The translations under genes and the position numbers were made by a program. Below the pieces are notes generated by a model. It made no database searches. It worked only from the letters and a program-made list of their open reading frames with translations, and was not told the origin of the DNA. A DNA stretch of 64,000 bases from positions 130,252,941 to 130,316,940 of the forward strand of contig OW804096.1 in NCBI GenBank assembly GCA_942159475.1, written 5' to 3'. Origin of the DNA: Sthenelais limicola (taxonomy: Eukaryota > Annelida > Polychaeta > Phyllodocida > Sigalionidae). The number at the start of each line of letters is the position of its first letter. Within the stretch, counting starts at the first letter, position 1. Of the stretch, positions 42,901-57,900 are shown piece by piece.

Positions 42901-45900
42901 ACCAAGTCATAGAAAGTCTCATACACCATTTGGCAAATCTTAAAAGTGGCATTTGGACAAGGACAATTGAAAGAATTTCTCACTGAAAGTGACACAGCAT
43001 GGGGTCACAGGAAAGATGAACAAAATTTGAGGGAAAAATATTTCCTGACGTCAATCTAACAACCACATGGACGTCACTAGATGGCAGCAGCAAGTAAATG
43101 ACCCTCAGCATTAATTAAGGAGGTAACTAAAGTGAAATGTGAGCGCATATAGGAACAGCAGGCCACAGAACATGGCCCACTCATGGTATACATTTTCCGA
43201 ATGGTCCACTCATGGTGCTTTGACCCTAATGCATTATGTTAGCTGCGGTAGAGTTGTATATGAGGACTGTACAGACAGCAATGAATGTGTTATGGTATAC
43301 ACTATATGGGATAGAATCTGTTAGCAAAATATGTGAAACAAAAACAACTGAGGCTTAAGACAATTCCACGAAAAATACAAGGGAAGATAAATGTAGTATG
43401 TACACGTTGCAATACACATTCGCTGGGATGCATCAAAAAGTGTTCTTATGAAGTAGAATTCAAAGAGATGGATGGAAATTGGGGAGCGCCGCAATTTTTG
43501 CGAACCACCATGTTTCCTGGATGAACTGGCAACACCCGTTTCAATTGAAGAAGATAGGCGGGACAGTTCTGTTTCTGATTAATCCTGATTGATACCAATA
43601 CAAGAGAATCCGTGGCACTTCAGTCATGGCCAGCAGTGAAGGGGATTAGGTCTTGGGACACCCCATCTCTGCCAGGGCGAGCTTGATGGAATACCTGTAT
43701 TCGGAATCGTGGCTGTCTTAACCCGAAAAATGTTAGAGGTTGCCCTGGGATGGCCAAATGAAGACCAGTCTAATTTTATTTGGGGCCTGGGTATATGGAA
43801 TCCATTCTGTTGCCGGGACTCAGGCGATATGATATATACTGAATGGATAGGTTCTACTTATTAATAAACAGCTTCTTTTATTGGGTGATCACCTGGTTTA
43901 GGCTTGGGTCAGAAAGTAACTTTATTTCATGTGAGTAGAGATATTCAATGTATTTGATGACGTTTGGATGAAGGGAACATTAAAATATTTTCCGGCTTAA
44001 TATACAATATTGTGTGTTCACTTGGAGCTATCCCAATTATTAGGTCTTGGTCAAATAGAAATGGGTTATGGCCCTTTTTTGCTAATAAATTAATCACCGA
44101 CTTCAGTAAGTATTGACCGGAATCAGGGAATGATAATCATAATCAAGTTTCCAATGTTTTCCTTATGAGATTAATTCCAACACTGACTTTGGCCTATGCA
44201 CAAGGTGTAGTTCCTATTGAAGTAAAGCTATTAATCGTCAATGTCATTTTCAGTATAATTGCGGATTATGATGAAAAATTAAAGACGAAAATAATGTGAA
44301 CATATCTTTTAACTAATTTACTAATTTAAAAAAACAAAAATTTAAATTGTAAACGAAAGTTCAAACGAGAATCCACGAAGGCAATCACCAGCGATATGAT
44401 TGTACAATATTGGAACTATTGAAAGGTCGTTTCTATAGAGGTCTCGGAGGATAAGGCACATTTTTATCCATAGCTCATGATCGGCCTTAACCTCAAGATC
44501 GTGTAGTTAAATTTGGGAGAATTCCCTGCATACCCATTCATCACAGCGAGCTCTGGTAGCCAGATCTTGTTTGCCTTGATAATTATATCGGTCAGATTAC
44601 CGAATTCGTCAGGATCCCATGTCAACCGGTCATCTTTCCATTCCTGGAGGAAAACAAAATAGACGTTTATGATCCCGCTGCCAGTCTTATTTTTATGAAT
44701 CCGAGACAAATATAAAATATCCTTGCTGGGGTTTGGTTTCTTAAACCTCACCATAAATTGATCGATGGCCGTTTGCAATATGAACAAACTTCCCGCTGAT
44801 TTCAAGAGAAAATATAAAAATACAAGATATCATACTCACAGCTATTACGAGACCTGTGGTCGTTAGAACCTGACTTCTTTCGTCCTATAATGAAATGAAT
44901 ACAAGTAGGAATGAAATGGTTGACAAATGTGTTAACAGGTCTAGTTGGAATACAGAGAATATTATGTTCAAGATAAGCAAGGCTATATGATATCATCAGG
45001 AACCTGGGTTGAAGAGCAGTGTTAAAGAAGGCGGGAATTACAATGTATTACCAAGTAATTCCTGATCCTGAAGTATCAGAAAATTAAAATAATTATGCTG
45101 GATACATCTTCGTACAACCGATCATAGCTTTTGTATACATCCATCAAAAACCCCTGATTTAACGACGACCATGTACAGGGACTCTTTTTGTTGACGGGAG
45201 AATAATAGTGTTATTTCTCTAAATGCGCCATAATTCCCATGATGGATTAGGTTTATGGAAGCCAAAGTGTCGTAAAGCTGACAACAGTTTCTCCTTTTTC
45301 TGTGTGCATTGCAGAATCAGGGGACAAAAAGAGAGGAGTCTCAGCTCAAGAGAATCGTAAGTGTCTTGTCGATTTTATCATGCCTCATTTACAAGTTACA
45401 ACAAAAGATGTTTCGCTTAAAGGAGAAAGGCTATAGGCCCGGCTGCTTTCTTCGAGCGATATTGTCCCATTATATAAACCTGTGCTCTTGAACGCTGGCT
45501 TAACGGTGACAAAAGATGGCGAATATACTCACATGCCCGCTCGCTTGCGTAAAGAGTGCAGGGCAAAAATGGGACGAAATTGTGGAAATTGTGTCTTATT
45601 TCCTCAGGAGCATGTTCTGAGCCTATTGCTCGAATGGTGAGTGGTTCCAGCGACTGTGCATCAACTTTAGGAGGAGTGGGCTTCCTGACCAGGGTGCAAA
45701 TTACTCAGCCTCCCAGTTTTGCTGACCACCCAGGAGGGCGGAGTCCTAATTTTCTACAGAATTATTTCAATAGCAGTAACAAGTTCCTCATTCAACTCAG
45801 GTCCTACACTTCAAACGTACCTTCATCTCGCTGTCAGAATCTTGAATTTGAACATGGGTTATCGATAATTCTTTGGCAAAAGGGGAAGTAAATTAACAAC

Positions 45901-48900
45901 GAAATTGCCAGACTGGTTCTGACACAAGGGATGGTTCATCAAATGCTACTGGAAGCTTCTTCGTAATTACCTTCTAAAGATGAGAATAACTAACCAATTT
46001 CCCTAATGGGTCCGCGTTGGGCGTAGGAGAAAGGGCCAAAGATTGTATTCTCTCTGTTTGTATTGAGTATTAGCTGCCACTGGAAAAATGACTTGATGAA
46101 AGACAGTCCCGGTAATACAGACTGGCATTCAATACAGAGCGTTGCAATCTCACGGGACATTTGACAAGCGAGAAAGAAGTTCAAACGACATCGGTGACTG
46201 GGGAAAAGGGGATGGTGGGGGACGAAGTTATTGACAACATTTTACATTGATCAATCTTTGGCCCATCAGAGGGCGTGGGCTCCTAAAGGAGGGCAGAGAA
46301 GACAGCCCTTACGATCCAGCCCGATCTATTGGCGTGGCAAATACACCTATCCAAACATAGTTGACTAAGAAATATCATGTCTCAAATAACAATTTTCGTT
46401 GATAAAATATGTGATCACCAAATGAGTTATCAACCCTTTGACAGCGGCCGGTCCAAATCTGTACTGCATGGGTGAAGACCCCATATTTGCATAATTTATG
46501 CAAAGGAATTTAAATGAGAGCAATTTTGAAACTCATTCGTCAAAATTGTTACTACAGAAACAAGTTATTATATACACTAGTAATAGTAACAATGATGCAA
46601 CGAATTCTGAAGGTTCCACAGCATTCTATGCAATGGCAACCAAATTGTATTTTACACAGTATGGATTTTAAATCACCAAATGATTATGAGCATATTGGTA
46701 TATTCATAAATATTATATGTGCTTCAATACAGCTCCAAGATGCAAGAGTTCACACTTAATCGGTCTTAAAATAGGCAGATATTCAGCTTTCAAAGGGTTA
46801 CATGAAGAGCTGTTCTCGGTGAAGGAAATAGTGATAGACGTTTCGGAAACGGGCGATATAATAATTAAGCTTAATTTGATTAAAACGATTCCCGATTTAT
46901 TAAGTAGGGTACAGAGAAGCGTATCTATAAAAATGTCTTAATACTAAGGGATAGCAAATGGTCTCTGTGGTACATTTGAGTGATGAACTCTCATCATTTT
47001 CATGTTTTAATTTCAGTAAAAAATTGGCCTCGGGCAACTCGTCGCCTGTGTCAATTCCCTGTGATGAATATTGATTCATTTGAGAACCAATATGAGGAAG
47101 AAAACAGTCAACTACTTTAAAGGATAACCATTAGTAGGGAAATTGCAGGATTATTAACAGAAAAATAGTCTGAGGCTAGGAAATCCTTTCGCCCTTGAGA
47201 AAGAAATTACGTCGATGAGATAAGAATAGAGATACTGAGGACATGAAGGACTTTCCAATACCAAGTTTTTGATTGGTCTCCTAGCCAGACCAAAAGCGTC
47301 GATACTTTTTGTCAACTTTCTTAAGTTTTACTAATTAAAGTTCACCAGTAACAACCATCAATCCACACCATATTTCGCGTCTTATGCATATCTTTTTCTA
47401 TATGATACATTTGAAAGTGGATCCCAGTACAACGACATACATATAGAGGATTTTGTATTAATACTGCTTCTTGTAGTATGCTCGTAAGACAGCTAACATT
47501 GTAGCAGTGAGAAATAAGTAAAAGGAATATGTCAACTTTGTTACAATACGCACAGGTCGCAGTAGTATATGTAATTGGGGATTTGTCTATGGGACCGCGC
47601 GACGGCAGGACAGCGGTGATCTTATTGAGATACACCTATAGGCCTACCAACCGACAATGAAATTTAACGACCTTGCTTCTGCTCGGCTCTATGTAACTTC
47701 ATATATCTGAATTATATAACCATAAAATTGCAATGGCCCTGTATCTAGTTTAACAAATCTAAAGGTCTATACAAAGGCCTTTAAAAACCAATTTATGAAT
47801 CGCTTTTATTTTCACTCATCTTTCTCCGTTCATTGAAGAGGAAATAATAATGGTCCAATTGTCACATTCTGAAATTCGAATAGCACGATGTAATTTCTTT
47901 GAGATTATTAATATTTCAATATGGGTGCAACTAATTGGCGCTCTTAACTTTTCACAGGATTTTACAGACTCCCCCCCCCCACCCGTTGGGTGTGGTAATT
48001 TTAAAAAAAAATCTTTTAACCTCATAATTCCCGATTTGAGATTATTCCCAAATGCCTTCTCCAACATTTTAGGCGGACCGATTATGTGTAACCCGTAGCA
48101 ATGGTCTCATCCGTTTATCCTCCTCCCAGATCCTCCTCAACAACTGACAACTGAGCTAAATGCCCTGACGAAAGATCTTTCTCACTTGCATTCATGCAGT
48201 AGCGATCGGCGATGCCAGGCTCCTTTCGTCCAATCAATTAGATTGCAGAAGAAATCAATATTACTCGACCTCGCCTACTGTCTTAGCTTCGCCCTTGCCA
48301 AGGGCAAAACAGGGGTGGCAAAAAAGGGGGCTGCATGGCGATCTCCGGATTCCTAAAAAAAGGATTGTTTCTCGGGGGTATTTTGTGTGGTGAGCCCATG
48401 TTGAAATAAATTGCAAAAGACGTGGCTTGGTCCGTCCTCCAGTCCAGGGTCTGAAGTAATGACCCTAGTTATCCTCCGAAATCTTGCCTGTATACCTTCT
48501 GACGACTATCAAATCAATGCTCGTTCACCGTAGCAAATTTGTGGCTTTCGGAAAATGAAGGTGAATCAGTGCTCATGAGTAACAGGGCTGTAATGACTCT
48601 TCCTCCCTCACAACAGGCCACTTCCTTTATCCACTTTAATGATGACACACAAGGGACCAATTTCTTTTTAGCAAGTCAGGATTCCTTGTCGCCAGGCCTA
48701 CCAACAGAAATACGGTAAGCGCGAGTTGTGTCAGTGATCAGAATTCAACAACATGTCTTGGAGGTGGAATGATCGTGATAGGGAACAATTCATTGTAGTG
48801 TACCCGATACACCTCGTAATCTTTAAAATGATACTTTGATGTAAACGGATAATTCTGTCAGACAGAGGCAGGCGCCTATTCTATACTCCTCAGATAGCCC

Positions 48901-51900
48901 TTATACCCGTATGTATACCATACCCTTGCAGGAGCAATTTCGTCATCAGAACATAACTAATGTACAGTGCTCCCACTGGTATCTCATCTGACGCATCGTC
49001 AAGATGCATTTTCCTCTTGGGAAGATTGACTAAGGCTGTCTCTGACTCAATGGCCAAGCTTTGAACAAGGGCTTAACACTAGGGGTACGACTGGCGATGC
49101 GGAATATGCAGAGGGATTTATATGCACTCGCCTTAATCCGGGTTAAGATAGAACGTTACTATACCCCGTATCCCTGCCATATATTGGACTGTCTATATCA
49201 AGATGGGCTGGGGATCCCACAGTGTTGGAACACTTCAACGATGCCACTAAAATGACAACCCACTAAGATCTGCAGTGGCATTTTTCTCTACTTAGTAGTT
49301 CCATGGTTCAGTCTCTCTTAGATATCTTCACGCCTCCCTGATCTGACTTCGGACTGATAAGACAAAACTACTGCGCCTAATCGATGGAGGCGCTACGTCC
49401 ACCGTCACCCTTCACCAAAATATCGCTGTTGATGTCCCTTTTAAAATCAACATAGATAATCATTGGGTAGAAAGGTTTGTCAGTCCTCCTATCCACCCAA
49501 AGTCCCTCGTTTATAATCGCACTTCTGCCTATTCCTAAACCGGTGCGGAATACTATATGAAGTTCTATATATAGAGTGATCTCTTTGTCCGGTCGTTTCC
49601 TCAATTAATACACAAATCGAAGCTTCCTTCTAAGGTGTGGTTGATATTTTCCCTAAATTTATTTAGGTATGACGCAGAAGCAGAAGGGCAGAAGCACCCA
49701 GTGTATGAAAGCAGTGTGGAGTCCTATGGATTCTATATCTATTTCAATAGAATAACACATAAATATATCATGATCAGGAATACACCGATACCCTCCACTC
49801 TCTGTGGAAATGAAAGCTCTTTTCTATACCCCTTACTTTTGGGAGGCGGTCGTCGACCTTGCTGGGTCTCTGTATGAGGGCGTTCGCATGCCATCCAACA
49901 TCGAGACGGGTGCATCTTTACTTGGAGCCTTCGTTAGCCATTCCTCTGACTGGAAGAACTAATAGGCCTGAAGGGATTCGAGGGCAGACCCATATACAAG
50001 CAAAATCTGCACTAATCAGAACCACCAGAAAATGCAGGCGTAGCATATACAGTGGAAACGACTATATCACAGACTGGATTTACGACCTGGATCCTGTGTC
50101 TGGGTTTCCTCCTCTATTGCCAAGCTGAGAAATATTTTTGCAGTGATTTACCATAGTTGTCTGTAAGGAAATACATACACAGATTCCATACGCTAAAAAC
50201 TGTGGCCTTTTGCCATTTTAAATTCAGATATTCTGGATCTAGCCAACGTGAATTTATGTCTCTTGTTTCACCCTTGTGTCCTTACCACATCATTGGTATG
50301 CAGCAGACTGATACTCTCTTCTCTCACTTTTGTATAAGAGTATATGTCATGTACATTGAGAAGGTCTACTCGTTCTGTAGGGAACAACCTAATTCCATTC
50401 ATATTAACATATCCTTTGATGTTTCCATTTTAACAAATCATACATAAGGTACAGAAACGAAAAACAATGAATATCAGATGAAAGAGCCTTCATTGGGTAT
50501 ATCTTTCTTCCTTGGGAATGACCTAAAATCTCCCCCGGGAACACAACATAGGAAACTAAAAAGGCGATGCCATAATATTAAAATACGTATGATATCATAT
50601 CATCAATTTCATGTTAAATCTTTTGATAAATGTGTTGAATACTATAAGGCATATGATCAATCTCATATCAAACGAGGGACGGCTTATTCTAATCTAAGGA
50701 AAGTAATGGATATCACGTTTAATGGCGTAAAAGATTAGGCCCAAGAGACGTTGTTAATAAATGGCATCCTTACGCAAATGGCAACGACATGATGATCACC
50801 GCTATCTATTGGAACGTGGATAAAATAGCACCGACAATGCGGTACAATAGTTGTAGGGGTGATTAAAGTCTATCGTAATTATCGCATAACAATGAAATGT
50901 ATAAATAATGTTTCTGTCAGTATCTAGCATGCATGCACGTTTTGCTTTTATGCACTCTGGCGGTTTATTCTGAAATAGACTGTTCTGTCTATGCAGTGTC
51001 CTCAATATTAAAATTCCATACGAAGGTTCAAATCGGGAATGATTGTATTGAGACTCGTATATATGGTAAGCGTGAATCTTTCGTATGGATAGTATCAACG
51101 CTGTTCTTGGCTACCCAGTAAATTGTAAGTTCATCAAATAATTGCATTGGCTCGTCAGTCGCCGCAAGAACAGTCATTCTCCATTCCAATTATAAAAAAT
51201 ACCTAAGCAATCCGGCACCAGTGTGAATGCATTGTAAGCATCCGCCGCCATTAGGATATCCGATGCATTATATGTGTTATTGCCAGTGTTTTGCCAATGT
51301 TTATATCTCAATATGATATTATAATATTCAATAACGCGCAGCAAATATTTACCAAGGTATTATGTGTGGGTATAGTGTAGCCATATACCTGACATTGGTT
51401 ACGTCATGGGGAGGAAGAGGCAATATGATAGGTGTTAACGGGCTTGCTTTTGTGCAGACTTGAATACAATTATGGCCGATGTTGTTGGAGCAATGCATCT
51501 CAATTAGGTTTGCTGGAAAGCGGGAGCCTTCTTTGAGGCAATACTCCTAGCGACCCCTCTTCCGCTGATCAGTCAATGCTAGATCCTTCCGTATAAGGGT
51601 GTGACAATCGAACCTTGGTAAGCTTGAAACACGAATAACAGACAATGCTCTTGATCCAACGTCGAACTCCATTTGCATGAGAAAGCATTTCCCTCCCCGA
51701 AAAAAGTCCCAACTCGATTCAGCCAAGCAATAGATCGATGTACTACTTCCGGTGCCCGTGCGAACTGTGTGCCAAACACAGAAACTCAACCTCTTTTTAT
51801 GCCAGGGCCATAGACTCTATCTCGTGTACCGTGACTGAGGGGGCCCTGTGTTCAAGATGTTGCTATGTATGTATACAGTGTCCGCTGTCAACTTCTTAGC

Positions 51901-54900
51901 TCATCGTTCTACATTCTGTATTCTTCTCCAGACCTTTAAAGCTGCACTCTCGGTTAACATCGTCCAAAACAAAAGCTAAAGATTGTCTACTTTCTGTTCC
52001 GTTCTTTTCCAACCCATCTAAAAGGCATTTCACCAAATTTGGAGGATTTTGCTAAACAGGGCTTCATTAAAAAGTTCACATTTATATTTCGGAGACGCCT
52101 CTGAAGCCTTTCCTGCGGTGGCATCACATTTTATCGCTCACCGGCGACCGTTTTCTCTCTGACGATTCAACTCCAGATTCTTGTAAAACATAAAACAGGA
52201 GCCGATTATTGATGAATCCAGTCCTACAAGCCACAATATGAGTCAATTTGGTAAGCTGTGTTTTTGAGAATGTAAATCATAGCTTCAAAATATTTTTCTC
52301 TGTTTCTTCTTTCCTTTATCCCGAGTACTGTACAATGGAAAATTCAAGCAAAGAAAATGAATACAAATTTACATTTCCTCGGATTTCCTGAGTTTTTTAA
52401 AAATGAATTCATGGCTTCTTCGAGAATATTTATATGATTTTGTTTTTTTTGCTAATTTACAGGGGCAATATGGATCATATCGGATTAATAGTGCAATTGG
52501 TTGGCTTCTTCACATAGGCTACTTATCTAGCCAATGTTATCCTTACATTTTAGATTCCAAAAGGATTCCCAAAGTTTAAGAAGATACAGAGAGTCAGACT
52601 GAAAAAAATGAAATCTTGGCGGGTCCTGTAAATAAATATTTTGGGAGATAATGAAATTTTATTCCAAGAAAACAGGTCAACTTCCTTTAATACATCTATC
52701 TTGATGACCTTTGGATGGGTCAGGGATGAATAGACAACTAAATTTCTTTTTTTTTAACGGAAATGACCTGGGAATGGCAGCTTTAATTTTAACTCACCCT
52801 ACCCTTCATTTAGATGATGCAACTCTGCACCATGATTTCCTCTTGATGTGGAGAGGCATTTAGCTAATATCCTGAGAGAAATCGAAACCATTCCATACTG
52901 CAAAGCGACGCACATGGCATCAAACGCCTGACAGTGAAATTCCTATTTTCAGCCAGTGTGAATCTTTACTAGATCTAACATATTGCAACGTACAGCCCTC
53001 TCAATCCCCCATAACCCCATGCGCCAAGTCACTTTGTTCATAATACAATATCCTAGATGGCATACCCATATTTAAATAATTGTACTGCCGCTTTTACAAT
53101 GTGAACTTGGTGCGTGCCGGTTGTGTAAATATCGCCTGTACATGTACATGGTCCTTTTGCATCTTTCGTTGCCCAATTGGGCTTTTACGATGGTTGATTA
53201 TATTTCTGCAATCATTTCGCCCAATCTTAAATCACAATCTCAGTCAAGGCTCAGTTTCGAAAGTCTCTCTTAACTGAGGGAAAGCCTCTTGCTCGAACCC
53301 GCAACATGCCATTAGAATCCTATTAAGACGCCTGGGAGGCCAGGAAAGCCATTAGCGCAGTAGGTGTCTAATCACTGACGCACCTTTCTTATCTGATCTG
53401 AGAGGCTCTGAGCCTAGACTGAACTGTACTAGAATAACAATCATCTATGTAGATGCCTTGTTATCGTGCTGACATGCAACTGGTAATCGTTGCCGAAAAG
53501 TCAGTGGGCAATTATGATATCACCGACATGTGCTTATAAGTCCAGTATCTCAGTAAAACCTCACGATACACATGCACATGCATGAGAGTATGCATATATT
53601 AGTCTGTTCCCTGTCATTGTCAGATTCACCCCTGAAGTGATCATTCGAAGCAATTCGTGGTCACATAATATTACCGGCAAAATCATGATTTACTCCTGTC
53701 CATAAAACCTGTCCATAAATTTGACAGTCAAGGACACTCCAGAGACTTGCCCAACGCGTCTTGACGTTAATGACCCTGCTCTTATGGACAAGCTGTGACC
53801 TCCGTTGCTTGACTACCTGCTGGCATCATGTCTGTCTACTGAGGCAATTTAGGGCATGTATAAGGTGAGGATATGGCCCTACTCCACGCCAGACTAAAAT
53901 CTCTAGAGCACATACTGGTTGACATTATATGGTCCTCCGACGCACTTTGCCCCAGCCCAAGGAGGTGGCACATATATGTCTGTCTTATAGGCCCCCCAAC
54001 AATTGGCTATTATTTATTTGGCTTTTCCGAGCTGGTAAATGTTAATTATTCTACGGCACAACACTGGTAGCAAATATGCCTTGGGCCAACTGCGACGAAA
54101 ATAGGAACTAACTCGCAAAATCTTCACTGGCAATTGGGTAGGCGTGCCTCGATTCGACTTTACCGGGGCCACTCATAAATAATGCACTTCAATCTTATAG
54201 GCGAATTTCCTACGCTGATCGTAACTGCATGGAGTAAGTCGGTGTGGAACCAAAAGCCTATACTCGTCATAGAAGAAACTATTATCATATAGACCTGTGG
54301 TCCATCCTTGCCTAAGGTTAGACTTGAATATAAAAAGCTTCTGTCTATGGTTTGAGACTGGGCCACCACCGACCACAACAACTTGCCTGAAAGATCCCAC
54401 ATAGGATTAATGTGTTTCCTTGAACGAACATCTAATATATTTAAGAACATTCAATTATTGAGTGGGACAAAAAATGACACATGTTATGGTTTACTCGTAT
54501 GGGATGGGCAAACGTCTCGACGGGCTTCAGTCGTGTTTAAGGAGAAAGGGTTAGCCAGACCCATCTGTTTCTATTTTGATTACCAATCATTGCTATATTG
54601 CTGTAAATCACCACCCTCCTCTGGCTCCACCGAGGCATCCAAGGGATCGACTCGGTATTGCTAGGCTGACATTTAAAGGCTAGTGATTCTTTAGCAAAAA
54701 GATCATCTTTAGTAGATGATTGTTTGTCCTTTTCATGAAGCTAAATTGTCAAAGTTTAAGTGACACTGAAGGTAAATCAAACTAAATGATCTTGAAAATC
54801 CCTAATCAATTTCAACTTGATCGAGCAAATTGCTGGCATTGAAAACAACGCATACTAGGCGGTATCCAAAGTGTATGTTAGAATTCTTGATGGCTCGTCA

Positions 54901-57900
54901 CCTCGAATAATGTCAAATCTTTGCTCGGTGCCAAATCATGTTAAAGGCTATCAGAAGAAAACAGTATATCAAGTCCAACAGGTGATATTCCGCTGGCAAG
55001 GAAGAGCAGACAGTGGCGACTGCGGTCTTAGTTGCTTGTATTTTGTAAATCGATTGAATACGGTAAAACGTTCATGCAGAAGTTACTGTATATAAGCTTA
55101 TGGCGAATGGATGTAGTATATCGTTTATTGCTGACAGGAAGGCTAAGAAATTTGAACAGCTCAAACAATTTCGCTCTCAAACTTATGATTTCGGAAATTG
55201 ATGCTGCGTGAAAATAAAAGTCTGTTATTTCCATTATCATCTCGAGTTATCTCTAATTTCTTTAACGCTTTGTATTTGAGCGTGCTTCTCGTTATATGAG
55301 ACAGAGTTGTACTGAGGATTTGGGTAGAACAAACGAAATCAAAAACGTCCAAAAATCCCCATGAATAGGTCATAAAATATTACATGTCATTCATCCAATA
55401 CAGATATCTTCCTTCTTTCAAATATCTTAATGTGACGTTACCATCAGAGGCGATACTGACATTGCAGTGTGTAGGAAATTGTAATAACTTGCCCCAGAAA
55501 GTTGATGCTTGTTAGTTCTATACCGTTATTTCAGTTTTAGAACTTAACCAGAGACTAACAAAATTAATCCGACGGATCTAAGAAATACGTTAGCGACTGT
55601 TACATACAATTAAGATGTATTGAATGAAGTACAATTTTACTTACCAGACCATGGATTCGCAGAAGAACAAAATCCACAGAAACAACCACTGGTTTACTCG
55701 TATCCATGACCGCCCTGGCAACAGGATCGTATGCTTGGAAGAGATAGGCTAAAAGCCTCTCCTCGTGGGACATGTTTCTATGTGACCTTCCTGAAAGTAT
55801 CAATTGCGAAAAGAACATAAGTTATGTTAAGAGTACATATTTTCCCAACATCTTTGAAACAAAAAGCATTAGCGCTGGCATTTTGCATTCACTGCCAACG
55901 AATTAAAATGAGGGGCTGGGGGTCCAACATGTCGACAAAGACCTGCGCACATCTGGAATATCATTTATATAATCTGTACCCACACGCGCTTGCCTTTTAA
56001 AAGCACATCTTGCTCAAGTTAAGCTAAAGGAAACATTTTCAATGCCTCTAACCACGTTACCGTTAACTGAATCAGCATCTTCCGAATTCGCTATTGATGG
56101 CAAGTTGAAAGTAACCCAAATTAACAGTCAATCTGAAAACCCTGCATACTTGACCTTAGATACTAGTGGGACATTAGCCAACAGCGAGTATAATTGCCTT
56201 AACAGTTAATAGCAACAATCCACTGCTGGGATGTGTAATTAAAGCTGGTAATTTCTTATCGGGTTCTTAAATTAAGCGATTTATATTCACTCGACATTAA
56301 CTTGCCACTTTGTTATTCCATTTATTCTCCAACAAGTCATCAAGGGAAAAGGTCAGCTGACAACCTCATCTGCCAAAGTCTTGTAATTTCGGGCCGATGC
56401 TGCCATCCGGCCTCCAAAGAACTGTTGTTTTGTTTGCTTTTATGTGATTTCCTTTAGTATCAATTCTTAAAACCCAGTGGACTACCAAAGACTCCCCCAT
56501 ATGCGCGATCGGGTTCCTGCTGGTCGTGAGAATGCCTCCAGTCATGTTGGAATTGCCTCTCAAGAGTGTAGCCATATGTAATTTTAAAAAGAGGTCTCAA
56601 TACAGATGGCTTTAATTACAGCAAAAAAAGACATTGTAGATTTGTCAGCCTGGCGATTCGCCTAGTGCAGATTACATAGCAGTAGTAAGTAAAGAAGAAC
56701 CCTGCTGATTGTCATTCCATAGCTATCAAGTATCATTCCCTACTAGCGGCCTCTTGATTTTTACAATTTCGTAAGCCCAGGGACCTACCGCAGATCTATA
56801 CAGAACCTTCTTAGTCTTGTTTGTACTGGGTGTCATTTACTGTTCTGTGGAGGACTCAGCCATCGGGTCTGATTCTACCTCCCTTTATCTGTCTCTTGTT
56901 GCCAATGGTTTGTTCTCCATTGATGCCGGATTGTGAAGACTATGGGTTGTGACAAATCTGTTGACATTGGCCAATTTGAATGCCCGCTGGTTTGGGAAAC
57001 ACACCATGACCAACAGACACAGGGAGCCAATTATGGTCTGCCTTTTCGGACCAGTCCATACCCGCCTCCAGCCTCTATGGTATCATTGTTCATCATGCCT
57101 CCGAGGAGCTAGCATTCAGACAATGGTCAATATCCAACTGCACTATGTATGCATCACCATTTTCTCCCCTCCTATAACAGAGTTTGTTGCAATGTGTTTT
57201 TAGAATCGTAACGCTTCAATGACCTACTACCCAACCTAAACAATAGTCTATTATAGATTGGGGATGAAACAACATAAACGATATTTAAGATATTTAGGAC
57301 CGTTAACGTTAACGTATGAATAGATGGTATGGTGATAGTCATTCTGTTAAATTCCGCTACGGGTTCACGCCTTTTTCAGACGGTTGCAACTCAGTCACGA
57401 AAGAGCGAAGTCAAAATCCAATAACCAAATTCGGCAGTCTCAAGGTCGGTCCTTGGTCGGAACTACGCCATTTCCTGATTCTATAGATTGGCACTTACAA
57501 CCCGTTTTACGGCATAAAAGATGTAGAGTGAAATGGGAGAACTGAAGAGGATTATTTCACGTTTATTACCATCTCATTAATTGGGGCGTTATCCTATAAA
57601 GCTTTTATCTGCAGAAAACTCTTTCTTAACCGTAATCACGGCACGGCGTAAAACTGCCGGGATAATGCTGTAAATGAACCACGATCCATCAGCTTCGAGG
57701 TATGAGGAAAGCCTATGACCTCAGTTACTGTTCAACAACCGTGCTGCTTTTGACAGATGATTCTGAGTTACATCCTCGCAGATCTAAATATAGTCTTCTC
57801 ACAGAAATATCGATCAGCGTTGACTGCATAAGATCAAGACCAAAGCGTGTGTTTTGGATGGCCGTATTTTTGATAAGAGGATCAGATTTTCTCACACTCT

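Larger units (their letters stand above)
41979..44491. other. nAChR-like intron holding the TIR element
   Basis: 2.5 kb with the TIR element at 42045-43225, whose left end is only about 65 bp from the exon acceptor. The rest shows no features. Confidence 0.85.

Noticed and set aside
46500..50740. ORFs of 60-96 codons inside the large nAChR-like intron as nested genes
   Set aside because: No family motif, signal peptide or splice support; the lengths are expected by chance.
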